In this document: piece by piece, positions 1 through 7,509 of the stretch
How positions within the stretch are numbered: the first letter of the stretch is position 1
Layout of the letters: each line of letters opens with the position of its first letter
Source of the DNA: Nitrososphaerota archaeon
Lineage (GTDB): Archaea; Thermoproteota; Nitrososphaeria; Nitrososphaerales; Nitrosopumilaceae
Reading direction: 5' to 3'
Length of the DNA: 61,644 nucleotides
NCBI GenBank assembly: GCA_021325615.1
Contig: JAJPGU010000031.1
Span: forward strand, 1-61,644
Program-made: the position numbers and the translations under genes
Notes under the pieces: model-generated
The model's input: the letters and a program-made list of their open reading frames with translations, nothing else
Databases searched by the model: none
Told to the model about the DNA's origin: nothing

Positions 1-107
1 CTCAACCAGTCCAGTCTCAACCAGTCCAGTCTCAACCAGTCCAGTCTCAACCAGTCCAGTCTCAACCAGTCCAGTCTCAACCAGTCCAGTCTCAACCAGT
101 CCAGTCT
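1..107 (+). repeat. 15-bp tandem repeat encoding QPVQS
   Basis: Seven nearly perfect copies of CTCAACCAGTCCAGT run from the first base of the window. In the downstream gene's frame each unit encodes Gln-Pro-Val-Gln-Ser. The window begins inside the array, so its true length is unknown; such arrays commonly break short-read assemblies. Confidence 0.95.
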
Positions 108-620
108 GCTCCTGTTGTGAATCATTTGCCCACTGCATCAAACTACCAAATTCCATCTCATACACTCATTACCAATTCTGCACCGTTTCCGACCACAAAT
201 CAAAATCTTTTGACACAGAATAAATCTCCTCCAACTACTAGTCAGCCATCTCCATCAGTGAACAGCTCTCCCCAAAACTCAACTCCACACTTAGTATTTT
301 CCACATCCCCTTCTCTGTTGTCTAATTCACTAATACAAAATTTAAATTCTAACAATCTTAAAATCAATGAGCCATATTCAATCTTATCACAAACCACGAT
401 GACAAATATTGGGCCAAAGATTAACCTGCCACCGCAGATTCAGCAAGGCCCAGTGCTGAAAGCATGTCCAAGTGGATGCCAGATCGGAACAAGTGGCTAT
501 GGTTTTAATCCTTTCTTATGGGCAATAAATACATCGACTGAGATAGGTCATGGAATCCAATTTCAAAATGAATGGTTTGACAACGTAGGGCCCGGTTCAG
601 TTACTTCTTTAGCACCATGA
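1..620 (+). CDS. Gln/Pro-repeat protein, 3' part of gene
   Basis: The frame is open from base 3 to the TGA at 618-620, with no convincing start inside the window, so only the C-terminal part of the gene is present. It opens with about seven copies of a five-residue unit (QPVQS) and continues as roughly 165 residues rich in Ser, Thr, Asn, Pro and Gln, typical of an extracellular linker or stalk. Near the C-terminus there is a small Cys pair (CPSGC) followed by a more ordered stretch ending SVTSLAP. A GTG at 117 could be read as a start but lies inside the continuous repeat frame. The family is not recognised. The high AT content matches the neighbour at 775. It may be secreted, by analogy with the Gln-rich exported protein at the other contig end; that is inference. 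Confidence 0.6.
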   Translation, partial: QPVQSQPVQSQPVQSQPVQSQPVQSQPVQSQPVQSAPVVNHLPTASNYQIPSHTLITNSAPFPTTNQNLLTQNKSPPTTSQPSPSVNSSPQNSTPHLVFSTSPSLLSNSLIQNLNSNNLKINEPYSILSQTTMTNIGPKINLPPQIQQGPVLKACPSGCQIGTSGYGFNPFLWAINTSTEIGHGIQFQNEWFDNVGPGSVTSLAP

Positions 621-743
621 TGAGTAAACGGCGTTCGAACCTTTCATGAATTGAGAAATTCAACAATGATTCATCCCCGAGTTTATTTCATCTGCGCGTA
701 AAACGAAAATCATTTTTCAAAATCTTAATGTGTAGAAAAGATA

Positions 744-762
744 TTCTTATTTATATTAAGAA
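744..762. promoter_or_regulatory. TATA box inside a palindrome, promoter of the kelch-like gene
   Basis: TTCTTA and TAAGAA arms flank TTTATAT. The TATA-like core is centred about 22 bases before the GTG start at 775, the spacing expected for a leaderless archaeal transcript. The surrounding symmetry could let a repressor cover the TATA box. Regulation is inference. Confidence 0.5.
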
Positions 763-774
763 CACCATGATTAT

Positions 775-2253
775 GTGCGATTTGTCTATCTATGCACATT
801 ATTAATCATCGTAGGAGGGTTGACTCTTTGCCCTGTTTATGGGGTTCAAACTTATCCGACTGGCATATCGGTGATTCTCTTTACTCCTGATACAACTGAG
901 TATACTGAAGGCCAACAAGTGACTCTTGTAGGACAAATAACACAAATGAGTGGCGGTACTGGTACTGGGGAACAAATAACAAATGTACCCTACGCTACAT
1001 ATTCAATAGTTGATGCTGATACAGGTAATGTAATCACAACTGGACAAGCAAATTATCAAGGAGAATTCGAATACGCATGGACAGCAACTAGCTATACCGG
1101 TAAGACCGAAGTTCATCTTGCAGCTGTTTCTGATGGGGTGACAAGCAAACCAATCGACTTGACAATATATCCAGTAGAATCACCACCCAGGACTATGTAC
1201 CAATCATCCCCTTCAACCAACTTATCAGGTCTTGGTCAATGGTATGGTACAACAAATTATCCAGATACAAATGCGTTTAACTGCGTTACTGAATCTGATT
1301 ATGTCTACTGTGTAGGTGGAGGGCTTGGCAGTAGTGCTTACCGATCTTACTATGCACCTTTATCATCTTCTGGTATAGGTCAATGGACCCCAACAACAAC
1401 TTATCCTGATCATATAACTGCCCAAACTTGCGTTGCATACGATAATCATGTATACTGTGTAGGAGGACAAACTTTCCCTAACAGCCCCCCACTACAATCT
1501 TACTATGCACCTTTATCATCTTCTGGTATAGGTCAATGGACCCCAACAACAAACTATCCTGTAAGCATAATCAATCCATCCTGCACTGCGCAATCTGGTT
1601 ACATATATTGCAGCAATAGTGTACCTGGAAGTGCACAAGCAAGTCAATCTTACTATGCACCTTTATCATCTTCTGGTATAGGTCAATGGACTCAAACAAC
1701 AAACTATCCGATCTCAGTATATGGACAAAGTTGTACTACGTATTCAAGTAATATCTTCTGCATTACAGGTACAACCTCATTCATCAATAATGGTGCCAAC
1801 TATGCACCTTTATCATCTTCTGGTATAGGTCAATGGACAACGACAACAAACTATCCGACAAATTATTGGTTGCCTAGCTGTCATGCTGATTCTGGCTACA
1901 TTTATTGTATAGGAGGTAATGCGGGAAACTCTTTAACTAGTGCAGTCTATTATGCACCTTTATCATCTTCTGGTATAGGGCAATGGTCTGCTACCAACTC
2001 TTATCCTCTTAACATCATATTTCCAAGCTGTGTCATATCCTCGAATCATATTTACTGTATAGGTGGCGATTCTGGAACTTTAAACACAGGAAATGCGGTT
2101 AATACTGCCTATTATGCCCAACTTTATCCAACCCAAACTACATCAGCAACTACCGTGCCAGAATTTCCTAATTCTGCTCTCATTCTCTATATGGGATTTG
2201 CTTCATTCCTAATTTTCGGTGTTGCGAAAAATAGGTTTATTCCATTCAAATAA
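775..2253 (+). CDS. Exported six-repeat kelch-like protein with PEF-type C-terminal sorting signal
   Basis: A 492-residue protein with an N-terminal signal peptide (about residues 1-23) and an Ig-like domain (about 28-125). Six repeats of about 50 residues follow (about 150-455), each with GQW...TTNYP, a Cys, then YCxGG about ten residues later, and usually YYAPLSSSGI. Six kelch-like units suggest a six-bladed beta-propeller. The regularly spaced Cys pair in each unit suggests disulfides outside the cell. The C-terminus is VPEFP, a hydrophobic segment and a short basic tail, which matches PEF-type archaeosortase signals. No in-frame ATG exists upstream; GTG at 775 sits at leaderless distance from a TATA box. 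Probably a surface adhesion or ligand-binding protein. Binding partner unknown. Confidence 0.8.
   Translation: MRFVYLCTLLIIVGGLTLCPVYGVQTYPTGISVILFTPDTTEYTEGQQVTLVGQITQMSGGTGTGEQITNVPYATYSIVDADTGNVITTGQANYQGEFEYAWTATSYTGKTEVHLAAVSDGVTSKPIDLTIYPVESPPRTMYQSSPSTNLSGLGQWYGTTNYPDTNAFNCVTESDYVYCVGGGLGSSAYRSYYAPLSSSGIGQWTPTTTYPDHITAQTCVAYDNHVYCVGGQTFPNSPPLQSYYAPLSSSGIGQWTPTTNYPVSIINPSCTAQSGYIYCSNSVPGSAQASQSYYAPLSSSGIGQWTQTTNYPISVYGQSCTTYSSNIFCITGTTSFINNGANYAPLSSSGIGQWTTTTNYPTNYWLPSCHADSGYIYCIGGNAGNSLTSAVYYAPLSSSGIGQWSATNSYPLNIIFPSCVISSNHIYCIGGDSGTLNTGNAVNTAYYAQLYPTQTTSATTVPEFPNSALILYMGFASFLIFGVAKNRFIPFK
1348..1990 (+). repeat. Near-identical 39-bp DNA blocks, period about 150 bp
   Basis: Five almost identical copies of a 39-bp block encoding YYAPLSSSGIGQW start near 1348, 1501, 1651, 1798 and 1948. 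The sequence between blocks has diverged freely. Identity at third codon positions indicates recent duplication or gene conversion rather than protein-level selection alone. Confidence 0.85.
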
Positions 2254-2466
2254 AAAATTGGGAAAAGGAGTTTTGTAACCACTCCAATCATCTTACTGCA
2301 CACTTTGCATCAAAAATTTCTTCACAAAAATTCCGGGTTTCCGTATCGCCTGTGGCCCAGAGAACCCCCGGACCCAACATTCCCCACTCCCTCAAATGAC
2401 CTGCGGCCCAGTTTGACATCAGGACGGGAAACACATTGAAGGCGGATATTCCAAGGTCCCGCCCTT

Positions 2467-2694
2467 CTAGTCTGACGCAAGCGCCACAACCGAGTTTACA
2501 GGCTCCATCTTCTGTATCTTGGATGTTATAAGCCTCTTTATCTCGCTGTCCGAGTCCCCCTCGAGCCTTGCTATGATATCATAGACGCCCACAAGTTTCT
2601 GGACCTCAAGCACGTTCTCAACCCTTGAGAGCTCGTCAACCACCCTGTCCTCGCCCCCTTCCTTGCAGTTGATGAGGACAAACGCCTCCTTCAT
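2467..2694 (-). CDS. Stand-alone Lrp/AsnC ligand-binding (RAM) domain protein
   Basis: A 75-residue protein matching only the C-terminal effector-binding half of Lrp/AsnC regulators (beta-alpha-beta-beta-alpha-beta), with the typical GVYDIIARLEG segment at about residues 36-46. No helix-turn-helix is present, so it cannot bind DNA alone. Such proteins form octamers that bind amino acids or partner with full-length Lrp proteins. It is divergent from a second protein of the same type at 2896, with a 17-bp palindrome between them. ATG start at 2694. The ligand cannot be read from the sequence. Confidence 0.85.
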   Translation of the reverse strand: MKEAFVLINCKEGGEDRVVDELSRVENVLEVQKLVGVYDIIARLEGDSDSEIKRLITSKIQKMEPVNSVVALASD

Positions 2695-2713
2695 GATATA
2701 AATTCACAGGGAT

Positions 2714-2730
2714 GGTATTTTAGAAATACC
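2714..2730. promoter_or_regulatory. 17-bp perfect inverted repeat between divergent RAM genes
   Basis: GGTATTT-TAG-AAATACC, 20 bases before the minus-strand start at 2694. Position and symmetry suit an operator shared by both divergent genes. The AT-rich core may also contribute to a TATA element. Confidence 0.5.
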
Positions 2731-2895
2731 ACGATCGGTTACGTATTGATCTTCTATCTTATATCCAAAATCCGCACCCAAATGGCAGCCAAGGAGCCAA
2801 AGGGGAATCCAGTACATGTAAGGCCCCTCAGTAAGAATTCTACTGCCCGGAATGGTGAGCGCGCCTTATCTTCTGCGCAGGCATCATGGTATGTC

Positions 2896-3129
2896 ATGCC
2901 AACAGCATACGTACTGATGAAATGCGAGGACGGGACGGAGAACAGGATAATGCGCAGCCTTGCAGGCTCGGCAAACATAACGGAGATGCTGCCTACAATA
3001 GGCCACTATGACCTCATTGCCAAGGTATCGTCAAGCACCATCGACGAGATGGACGATATAATACGTAAGATCCACAGGGACGAGAAGGTCCGCGCGGCAA
3101 AGGTGCTTACGATGAACGACTGGGGCTAG
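2896..3129 (+). CDS. Stand-alone Lrp/AsnC ligand-binding (RAM) domain protein
   Basis: Counting from ATG 2896 this is a 77-residue protein beginning MPTAYVLMKCEDG, which aligns with the start of its divergent neighbour (MKEAFVLINCKEG). It contains the matching GHYDLIAKV segment. The frame is open upstream to a TTG at 2746, and an ATG at 2782 is possible, but that extension has no Lrp-like sequence. No DNA-binding domain is present. The 3' end overlaps the convergent regulator gene by 23 bases (3107-3129). Probably an effector-binding partner for a full-length Lrp protein; such proteins occur elsewhere in the window at 12628 and 39038. Confidence 0.8.
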   Translation: MPTAYVLMKCEDGTENRIMRSLAGSANITEMLPTIGHYDLIAKVSSSTIDEMDDIIRKIHRDEKVRAAKVLTMNDWG

Positions 3130-3892
3130 GCCTTACCTTTACCAATTTCATGATGACTTCCATCGATATGCCGGCTGCCACAACAGCAAGGGCTACAACA
3201 AGGGGCCAGAAAAACTCCGGGGTATGCCCGCCTGCAAATATCGGAGTGCCGGAACCCGCATGCGGGTTTGATATCACGGCAGTCACGCGCTCACGCGCAA
3301 GCTTCAGCATCTCCTCAAGCGTGGCACCAGACCCTATACCTCCGTCGCCTGAATACGGGCCGCCTACCGCGTTATAGAACGGGTTGTACGATGTCGACCC
3401 GGCGCCTGGGGGAACCTTTTGCAGCTCGTCGCCTACAGACGGCACGCTGATGCCCTGCATGGATATCGTACCAAACCACGCGGCTACGGCTGCAACGCCA
3501 ACTGCCCCAAGGCGGTATATCGACTGGAACGACCTTGCAAGCGACCTTGACGCCCGGGTCCTTGCAGAGAACCTCGTAGGTACAATGACAATTGCAAACT
3601 TGGTGGCCGAATAATACTTCATGTCGTGTGATTTGGTGTTCTTGCCAATCCTTGATATCTCGATTAAATTTACGTCCTGCATCTTCTTGAGGTGGTACCT
3701 GACAAGCTGCAGGGAATACCCCGTGCGGACGGCAATCTCGTTTGCAGAGAGCGTGTCCTCAAACAATATCTTCAGGATTGCCCTTCCGGGAACCGATACG
3801 AGCGCCTCGCCCAACGCCTGGAGCCTTGCGTCGTCGGTGTCGTAAATGCCCACCCGTTCGGGGACTGCCTGCCTTGTAGGTGCCGGTGCCAT
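3107..3892 (-). CDS. Membrane-anchored winged-helix (ArsR-like) regulator
   Basis: 261 residues. The N-terminal part (about 20-95) is a winged helix: AILKILFEDTLSANEIAVRTGYSLQ..VRYHLKKM is the recognition region. A basic segment then leads to a membrane segment (about 127-146), an extracytoplasmic loop (147-227) and a second membrane segment (about 228-250) with a short basic tail. The loop carries TLEEMLKLARER (191-202) and NPHAGSGTP (209-217), also found in the divergent small membrane protein at 3985. This is a one-component design: outside loop, membrane, cytosolic DNA-binding head. Palindromes lie between the two genes. Signal and target genes are unknown; the divergent neighbour is the obvious candidate target. 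Confidence 0.8.
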   Translation of the reverse strand: MAPAPTRQAVPERVGIYDTDDARLQALGEALVSVPGRAILKILFEDTLSANEIAVRTGYSLQLVRYHLKKMQDVNLIEISRIGKNTKSHDMKYYSATKFAIVIVPTRFSARTRASRSLARSFQSIYRLGAVGVAAVAAWFGTISMQGISVPSVGDELQKVPPGAGSTSYNPFYNAVGGPYSGDGGIGSGATLEEMLKLARERVTAVISNPHAGSGTPIFAGGHTPEFFWPLVVALAVVAAGISMEVIMKLVKVRPSPSRSS

Positions 3893-3902
3893 GGCATGCT
3901 AA

Positions 3903-3941
3903 TATGGGTCCCATACTATGTAAAGGGTTTCATGAAATCCC
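3903..3941. promoter_or_regulatory. Two palindromes between the regulator and its divergent partner
   Basis: TATGGG-T-CCCATA (3903-3915) is a perfect 13-bp palindrome. TTTCATGAAA (3928-3937), flanked by GGG and TCCC, is a second. Both lie in the 92-bp space between divergent starts 3892 and 3985, as expected for operators of the winged-helix protein. Confidence 0.45.
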
Positions 3942-3984
3942 GTTTTCATCAAACGCTAAATCCAAAAAACCACCAAATGGTATC

Positions 3985-4302
3985 ATGGCAAGAAACACAC
4001 TTTGTGCCGCACTTGTCGTGCTTGCTGCAGCAGGCCCGCTTGTGCCGCTTGCCTTTGCGCAGCAGTACCAGGCGCCCGCGACAGGCATGACCCTTGAGGA
4101 CCAGCTCAAGCTGGCCCGTGAAAGGATAGAGCTTGTCAAGGCAAACCCGCACTCGGGCTCGGGCACCCCGTACCTTGACCCAAGCGGGGTCATAGGGGCC
4201 ACCGTGATATCGGGGGCCATATTTGGGGGCATATTTGTCGCCTTTGTTGTCCGCGCAAGGCAGATAGAGAAGAGATTGGCTGCAGCAAGGCTGCACCAAT
4301 GA
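3985..4302 (+). CDS. Small exported membrane protein sharing the regulator's outside motif
   Basis: 105 residues. It has a signal peptide (about 1-25, ending FAQQ), then TLEDQLKLARER (36-47) and NPHSGSGTP (54-62), a membrane segment (about 68-90) and a basic cytosolic tail. The motif block matches the extracytoplasmic loop of the divergent regulator at 3107-3892 nearly residue for residue, and both place it just before a membrane segment. The ATG at 3985 is chosen because the signal peptide begins there; the frame extends to 3880 without plausible protein sequence. Possible roles are ligand-sharing partner, competitor or target of the regulator. No known family recognised. Confidence 0.8.
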   Translation: MARNTLCAALVVLAAAGPLVPLAFAQQYQAPATGMTLEDQLKLARERIELVKANPHSGSGTPYLDPSGVIGATVISGAIFGGIFVAFVVRARQIEKRLAAARLHQ

Positions 4303-5216
4303 CCCTCCCTTTTTTTGAAACAGGGGAAGAAAAATGAAATTCCGATATGTATGATAATTACAAGACATGATTTTGTGAGATCCCGCCCTAGCACATGTGA
4401 GGGACGGCAACCCTGAAGACCGATACATAATGCAGGTCCAGTACAATCCCACCCCAACCTTATATGTCATCCGGGTGAAGTGATACCGAGTCAGCAGACT
4501 CTAACCTAGAAAATACGAACGAATACGCGCAATGCACGCCATCGACATGGCACCACACGAAAAGTGATGCAATTTACATTACACGAAAGATTCCCCATGT
4601 GGAACCCCAAGCCCTGACCCCAAGGTCCCCCAAAACCCAGACGATGAACTAGAAACATGCCACGGTATAGCAGGAATTCCTGCAGGGGAACAAAGCCTGA
4701 AAAACCTCCAAAACAAAACCCCATAACAAACCACGTAAACAGGACGCCATTACAAACTATAACAACAAGGTTCCATGACATGCCACCGAAACAAGATGCC
4801 ATGACATACAACGGAAACAGTATCCCATGATATGCCATCATAACAAGGTGTCATGAAACCGCAGAAACAGCAAGCCGTTAAAAACTACAGAAACGAAATC
4901 CAGTGACAAACTCCCTGGAAAATTTTCCATGACGTCAATACCGAAGATGGGCCAAAAGGCGGCACACCGACTGGTATTGCCGGGCCAAAAATTGCAGGGA
5001 ATATCTTTAGGACCTCCCCATATTATTTACTCCCCCCTATAGCTTTTTTTTCGAAAATTTTTTTTAGACAGTCTAACTTTGCCTATATCCAACACTAAAC
5101 CTTGAGACGATTCCATCCCGGTTTTTCCAAAAAAATCCACACCGGATATAGTGTGACACTAGCCTAAAGCTGGGAAAACCTTGCCTCGGGTAATCCCCAA
5201 TCCAAATGCCTGACCT
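4303..5216. other. Gene-poor spacer with hairpin, repeat array and T-tracts
   Basis: No convincing protein gene in 900 bases. It holds a hairpin (CCG-CCCT / AGGG-A-CGG, 4383-4407), the 26-bp degenerate repeat array (4697-4904), and two T-rich runs near 5044-5068 that could end transcription from either side. Minus-strand open frames here follow the repeat and show no protein-like composition. Confidence 0.6.
4697..4904. repeat. Degenerate 26-bp tandem repeat array
   Basis: Eight consecutive units of exactly 26 bp begin at 4697, 4723, 4749, 4775, 4801, 4827, 4853 and 4879. The shared pattern is ATGACAnnCCAnnnnAACA followed by AGnTnCC, with ATGACATGCCACCGAAACAA the clearest first part of a unit (4775). 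Weaker traces extend to about 4671 and 4928. There are no spacers, so this is not CRISPR. The 26-bp period is not a multiple of three, so the array does not encode a repeated peptide. Confidence 0.7.
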
Positions 5217-5372
5217 TTACCTGCGCCTTTTCCTGTACTTTGCCAGCAGCTTCTCCATGAAGACGCTGTTGTCGACTGCAGGGTCGGACTTTTTTGCCTG
5301 TCGGCATGCCCTTAGGAACTTGGAAAATGTCTCCTCCTTTACCGTGATTGTCTTGTATTCTTTTCTTGGCAT
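5217..5372 (-). CDS. Small ribbon-helix-helix-like DNA-binding protein
   Basis: A 51-residue gene, shorter than usual detection limits: ATG at 5372, TAA at 5217-5219. It begins MPRKEYKTITVKEETFSKFL, a basic start with an alternating beta strand (KTITV) and an amphipathic helix, and continues through DNSVFMEKLLAKY to a very basic end. This is the layout of RHH (CopG/Arc) proteins, which bind short repeats as dimers of dimers. It lies between two tandem-repeat arrays, with the 29-bp array 91 bases before its start. It may bind either array. No toxin gene is adjacent, so an antitoxin role is not supported. Confidence 0.65.
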   Translation of the reverse strand: MPRKEYKTITVKEETFSKFLRACRQAKKSDPAVDNSVFMEKLLAKYRKRRR

Positions 5373-5462
5373 CCTAACCCTTTCCTTACCACGCCCATGC
5401 CCTATTTAACCGATCCATTCTGACCGGTACCTCAAGCCCTTCCCCGGAGGCATATCCCCAAG

Positions 5463-5625
5463 GATTCCATGCAGGAAATCATATCCCCCGAGGGTCCATA
5501 CAGGAAATCATACCCCAGAGGGTTCCGTACTGGGAATCATACCCCCGAGGGTTCCGTACAGGAAATCATACCCCCGAGGGTTCCGTACAGGAAATCATAC
5601 CCCCGAGGGTTCCGTACAGGGAAAT
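5463..5625. repeat. 29-bp tandem repeat array
   Basis: Five and a half head-to-tail units start at 5463, 5492, 5521, 5550, 5579 and 5608 (partial). The unit reads GGTTCCGTACAGGAAATCAT followed by ACCCCCGAG. The middle copies are nearly identical and the outer ones diverged. Each unit contains a short symmetry, TTCC-GTACA-GGAA. The array lies between the RHH-like gene and the alcohol dehydrogenase gene. Confidence 0.9.
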
Positions 5626-5743
5626 GATGACTGATATCAAAGTCTGGAAAAATCCCCCTGTCTTTCTTAAATATCCGGCAAGCCCCACAAGAACCATTGA
5701 TGATTTGTATGATATCCATGCCTGAGGCAGGGGAGGAACAGGG

Positions 5744-6796
5744 TTGATACCTGCAAAGGGGTACGCCGCAAAGGGCCCGGGCTCAAGGCTGGAGCCGTAC
5801 TCGTTCCAGAGGCGCGACCCGGGCGACCATGACGTGGTAATAGACATCAAATATTGCGGAATATGCCACACCGACATCCACCAGGTAAGCGACGGCTGGG
5901 GAGGCTCGACATACCCGATGGTGCCGGGCCACGAGATTGCAGGAACCGTATCAAGAGTGGGCCCGAAGGTCACAAGGTTCAGGGAGGGCGACAAGGTAGG
6001 GGTGGGGTGCTTTGTGGATTCGTGCCGCACGTGCGACCCGTGCAAAAAGGGCCTTGAGCAGTACTGCAGGGGCGGGATGGTAACAACATACAACGGCACC
6101 GAAAAGGACGGCAAGACCCCAACCCAGGGCGGCTACTCGGACAGGATTGTAGTCGACGAGAACTATGTCCTGAGCATGCCTGCGAACCTGCCGCTTGACA
6201 GGTCGGCCCCGCTTCTCTGCGCGGGGGTCACGCTCTATTCCCCGCTTGTGCACTGGAAGGCAGGCCCCGGAAAGAAGGTCGGAATAATAGGCCTTGGCGG
6301 CCTTGGCCATGTAGGAGTAAAAATTGCGCACGCGCTGGGTGCCGAGGTGACGGTACTCTCGCACTCGCCTGCAAAAAGGGACGATGCAAAGAGGCTCGGG
6401 GCGGACAAGTTTTATGCGACTGCAGACCCTGCCACGTTTGATTCCCTGAAGGGGTACTTTGACCTTCTCATTAATACCGTATCCTCCGAGACTGACCTCA
6501 ACCAGTTCCTTGACCTTCTGGCCCTTGACGGGACGATGGTCCTAGTCGGGATACCAGAGACGCAGGCAACGGTAGGCGCGTTTTCGCTTGTCGCGGGGCG
6601 GCGCAACCTTGCAGGCTCGCTTATCGGCGGGATAAAGGAGACGCAGGAGATGCTTGACTTTTGCTCCAAAAATGACATATCATGCGACATCGAGCTTATA
6701 CCAATACAGGGGGTAAACGAGGCCTACCAGAGGATCCTAAAAAGCGACGTACGGTACAGGTTTGTGATAGACTCCAAGACCATCGGGCAGGCCTGA
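5744..6796 (+). CDS. Zinc-dependent alcohol dehydrogenase, cinnamyl/YahK-type
   Basis: A 350-residue medium-chain dehydrogenase, full length. It should interconvert alcohols and aldehydes with NADP(H); this subfamily often favours aldehyde reduction. Catalytic zinc ligands are C41 (GICHTD), H63 (PGHE) and C159 (LLCAG). Structural zinc ligands are C94, C97, C100 and C108. The Rossmann motif GLGGLG is at 183-188. The TTG start at 5744 is preceded by GGGGAGG at a workable distance; no in-frame ATG is upstream. It stands alone behind the 29-bp repeat array. Substrate cannot be read from sequence. Confidence 0.9.
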   Translation: MIPAKGYAAKGPGSRLEPYSFQRRDPGDHDVVIDIKYCGICHTDIHQVSDGWGGSTYPMVPGHEIAGTVSRVGPKVTRFREGDKVGVGCFVDSCRTCDPCKKGLEQYCRGGMVTTYNGTEKDGKTPTQGGYSDRIVVDENYVLSMPANLPLDRSAPLLCAGVTLYSPLVHWKAGPGKKVGIIGLGGLGHVGVKIAHALGAEVTVLSHSPAKRDDAKRLGADKFYATADPATFDSLKGYFDLLINTVSSETDLNQFLDLLALDGTMVLVGIPETQATVGAFSLVAGRRNLAGSLIGGIKETQEMLDFCSKNDISCDIELIPIQGVNEAYQRILKSDVRYRFVIDSKTIGQA

Positions 6797-6851
6797 GGAT
6801 ATCTCACGGGTGCCTGCCTTTAAAGGAAACCTTGACCACATCGTGTATCAT

Positions 6852-7451
6852 ATGAGATGGGTCTGGCTTGGCCTCGTGCTTGTCCTGGCATCCGTTCCTG
6901 CGGCATGGGGGCAGCTTTACGGAACCGTGCCGCAAAGTACCGGGGGCACGGGCGCGCAGGCAGGCGCGTTTCCAAAGGTCGTGTACACTGCCGACAAGAG
7001 CTACGAGGCCGACCTTACCTGGGAGCCCCACAGGATGCTCACGGACCAGAAGATAATGTTCATCTTCCAGTTTTACAGCTACAATACGGGCGAGCTTGTC
7101 CCGATGGTGGACTATGACTTTGTGGTATCGCAGGACGGGCACGAGCTTGCAAGGATACCGGGGACTACATCCCAGGCGGGAGACTACAAGTACTTTGCCT
7201 TTGACCGCCCGGGCCCTGTCACCATAACGCTTGACAAGATAGGGGACACCGACTCGTCTGCGTCATTTAATGCAACCGTGTACCCCAACCCGCACCCGTC
7301 AGGCCCTGTTACCATAGTCCAGCCTGCCCCGAACATATCAAACAGGCAGAGGGCGATATTTCCCGTTATCGAGGACGTGGCAGTGGGCGGGATAATAGTG
7401 GGGATGCTCTGGCTTGCAAGGGGCCCGATCCTTAGGAAATTACGCGTCTAG
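6852..7451 (+). CDS. Exported single-domain protein with C-terminal membrane anchor
   Basis: 199 residues with signal peptide (about 1-21, ending AAWG), a beta-rich domain (about 45-160) and a membrane segment (about 172-190) before a basic tail. The domain (YEADLTWEPHRMLTDQKIMF...GDYKYFAFDRPG...TVYPNPHPSG) is clearly related to the C-terminal half of the cupredoxin protein at 59739-60749 (YEADLSWEPHIILTNEKVTL...GDYKFYSFSDPG...LVYQNPNATS). Here the copper domain is absent. ATG 6852 begins the signal peptide; the frame extends to 6810. Probably a surface-anchored Ig-like domain; function unknown. Confidence 0.8.
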   Translation: MRWVWLGLVLVLASVPAAWGQLYGTVPQSTGGTGAQAGAFPKVVYTADKSYEADLTWEPHRMLTDQKIMFIFQFYSYNTGELVPMVDYDFVVSQDGHELARIPGTTSQAGDYKYFAFDRPGPVTITLDKIGDTDSSASFNATVYPNPHPSGPVTIVQPAPNISNRQRAIFPVIEDVAVGGIIVGMLWLARGPILRKLRV

Positions 7452-7509
7452 GGATTTTGCCTGGCAGGGAGTGGGAACATGAAACGTGCGGGGCTGCGTT
7501 TTGCCCGGA

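Noticed and set aside
4506-4841. Minus-strand 111-residue frame rich in Phe, Gly and Met
   Set aside because: It follows the 26-bp repeat array, has biased low-complexity composition and no start signal; treated as a repeat by-product.
5060-5160. Inverted repeat of TATATCC and GGATATAG
   Set aside because: Only about seven bases match over a long spacer, which is expected by chance in AT-rich sequence.
4697-5625. CRISPR array
   Set aside because: Both arrays are head-to-tail repeats without unique spacers, and no cas gene is present.
5537-6114. Minus-strand frames over the 29-bp array and start of the alcohol dehydrogenase
   Set aside because: Shadow of the ADH gene and the repeats; no protein-like composition outside them.
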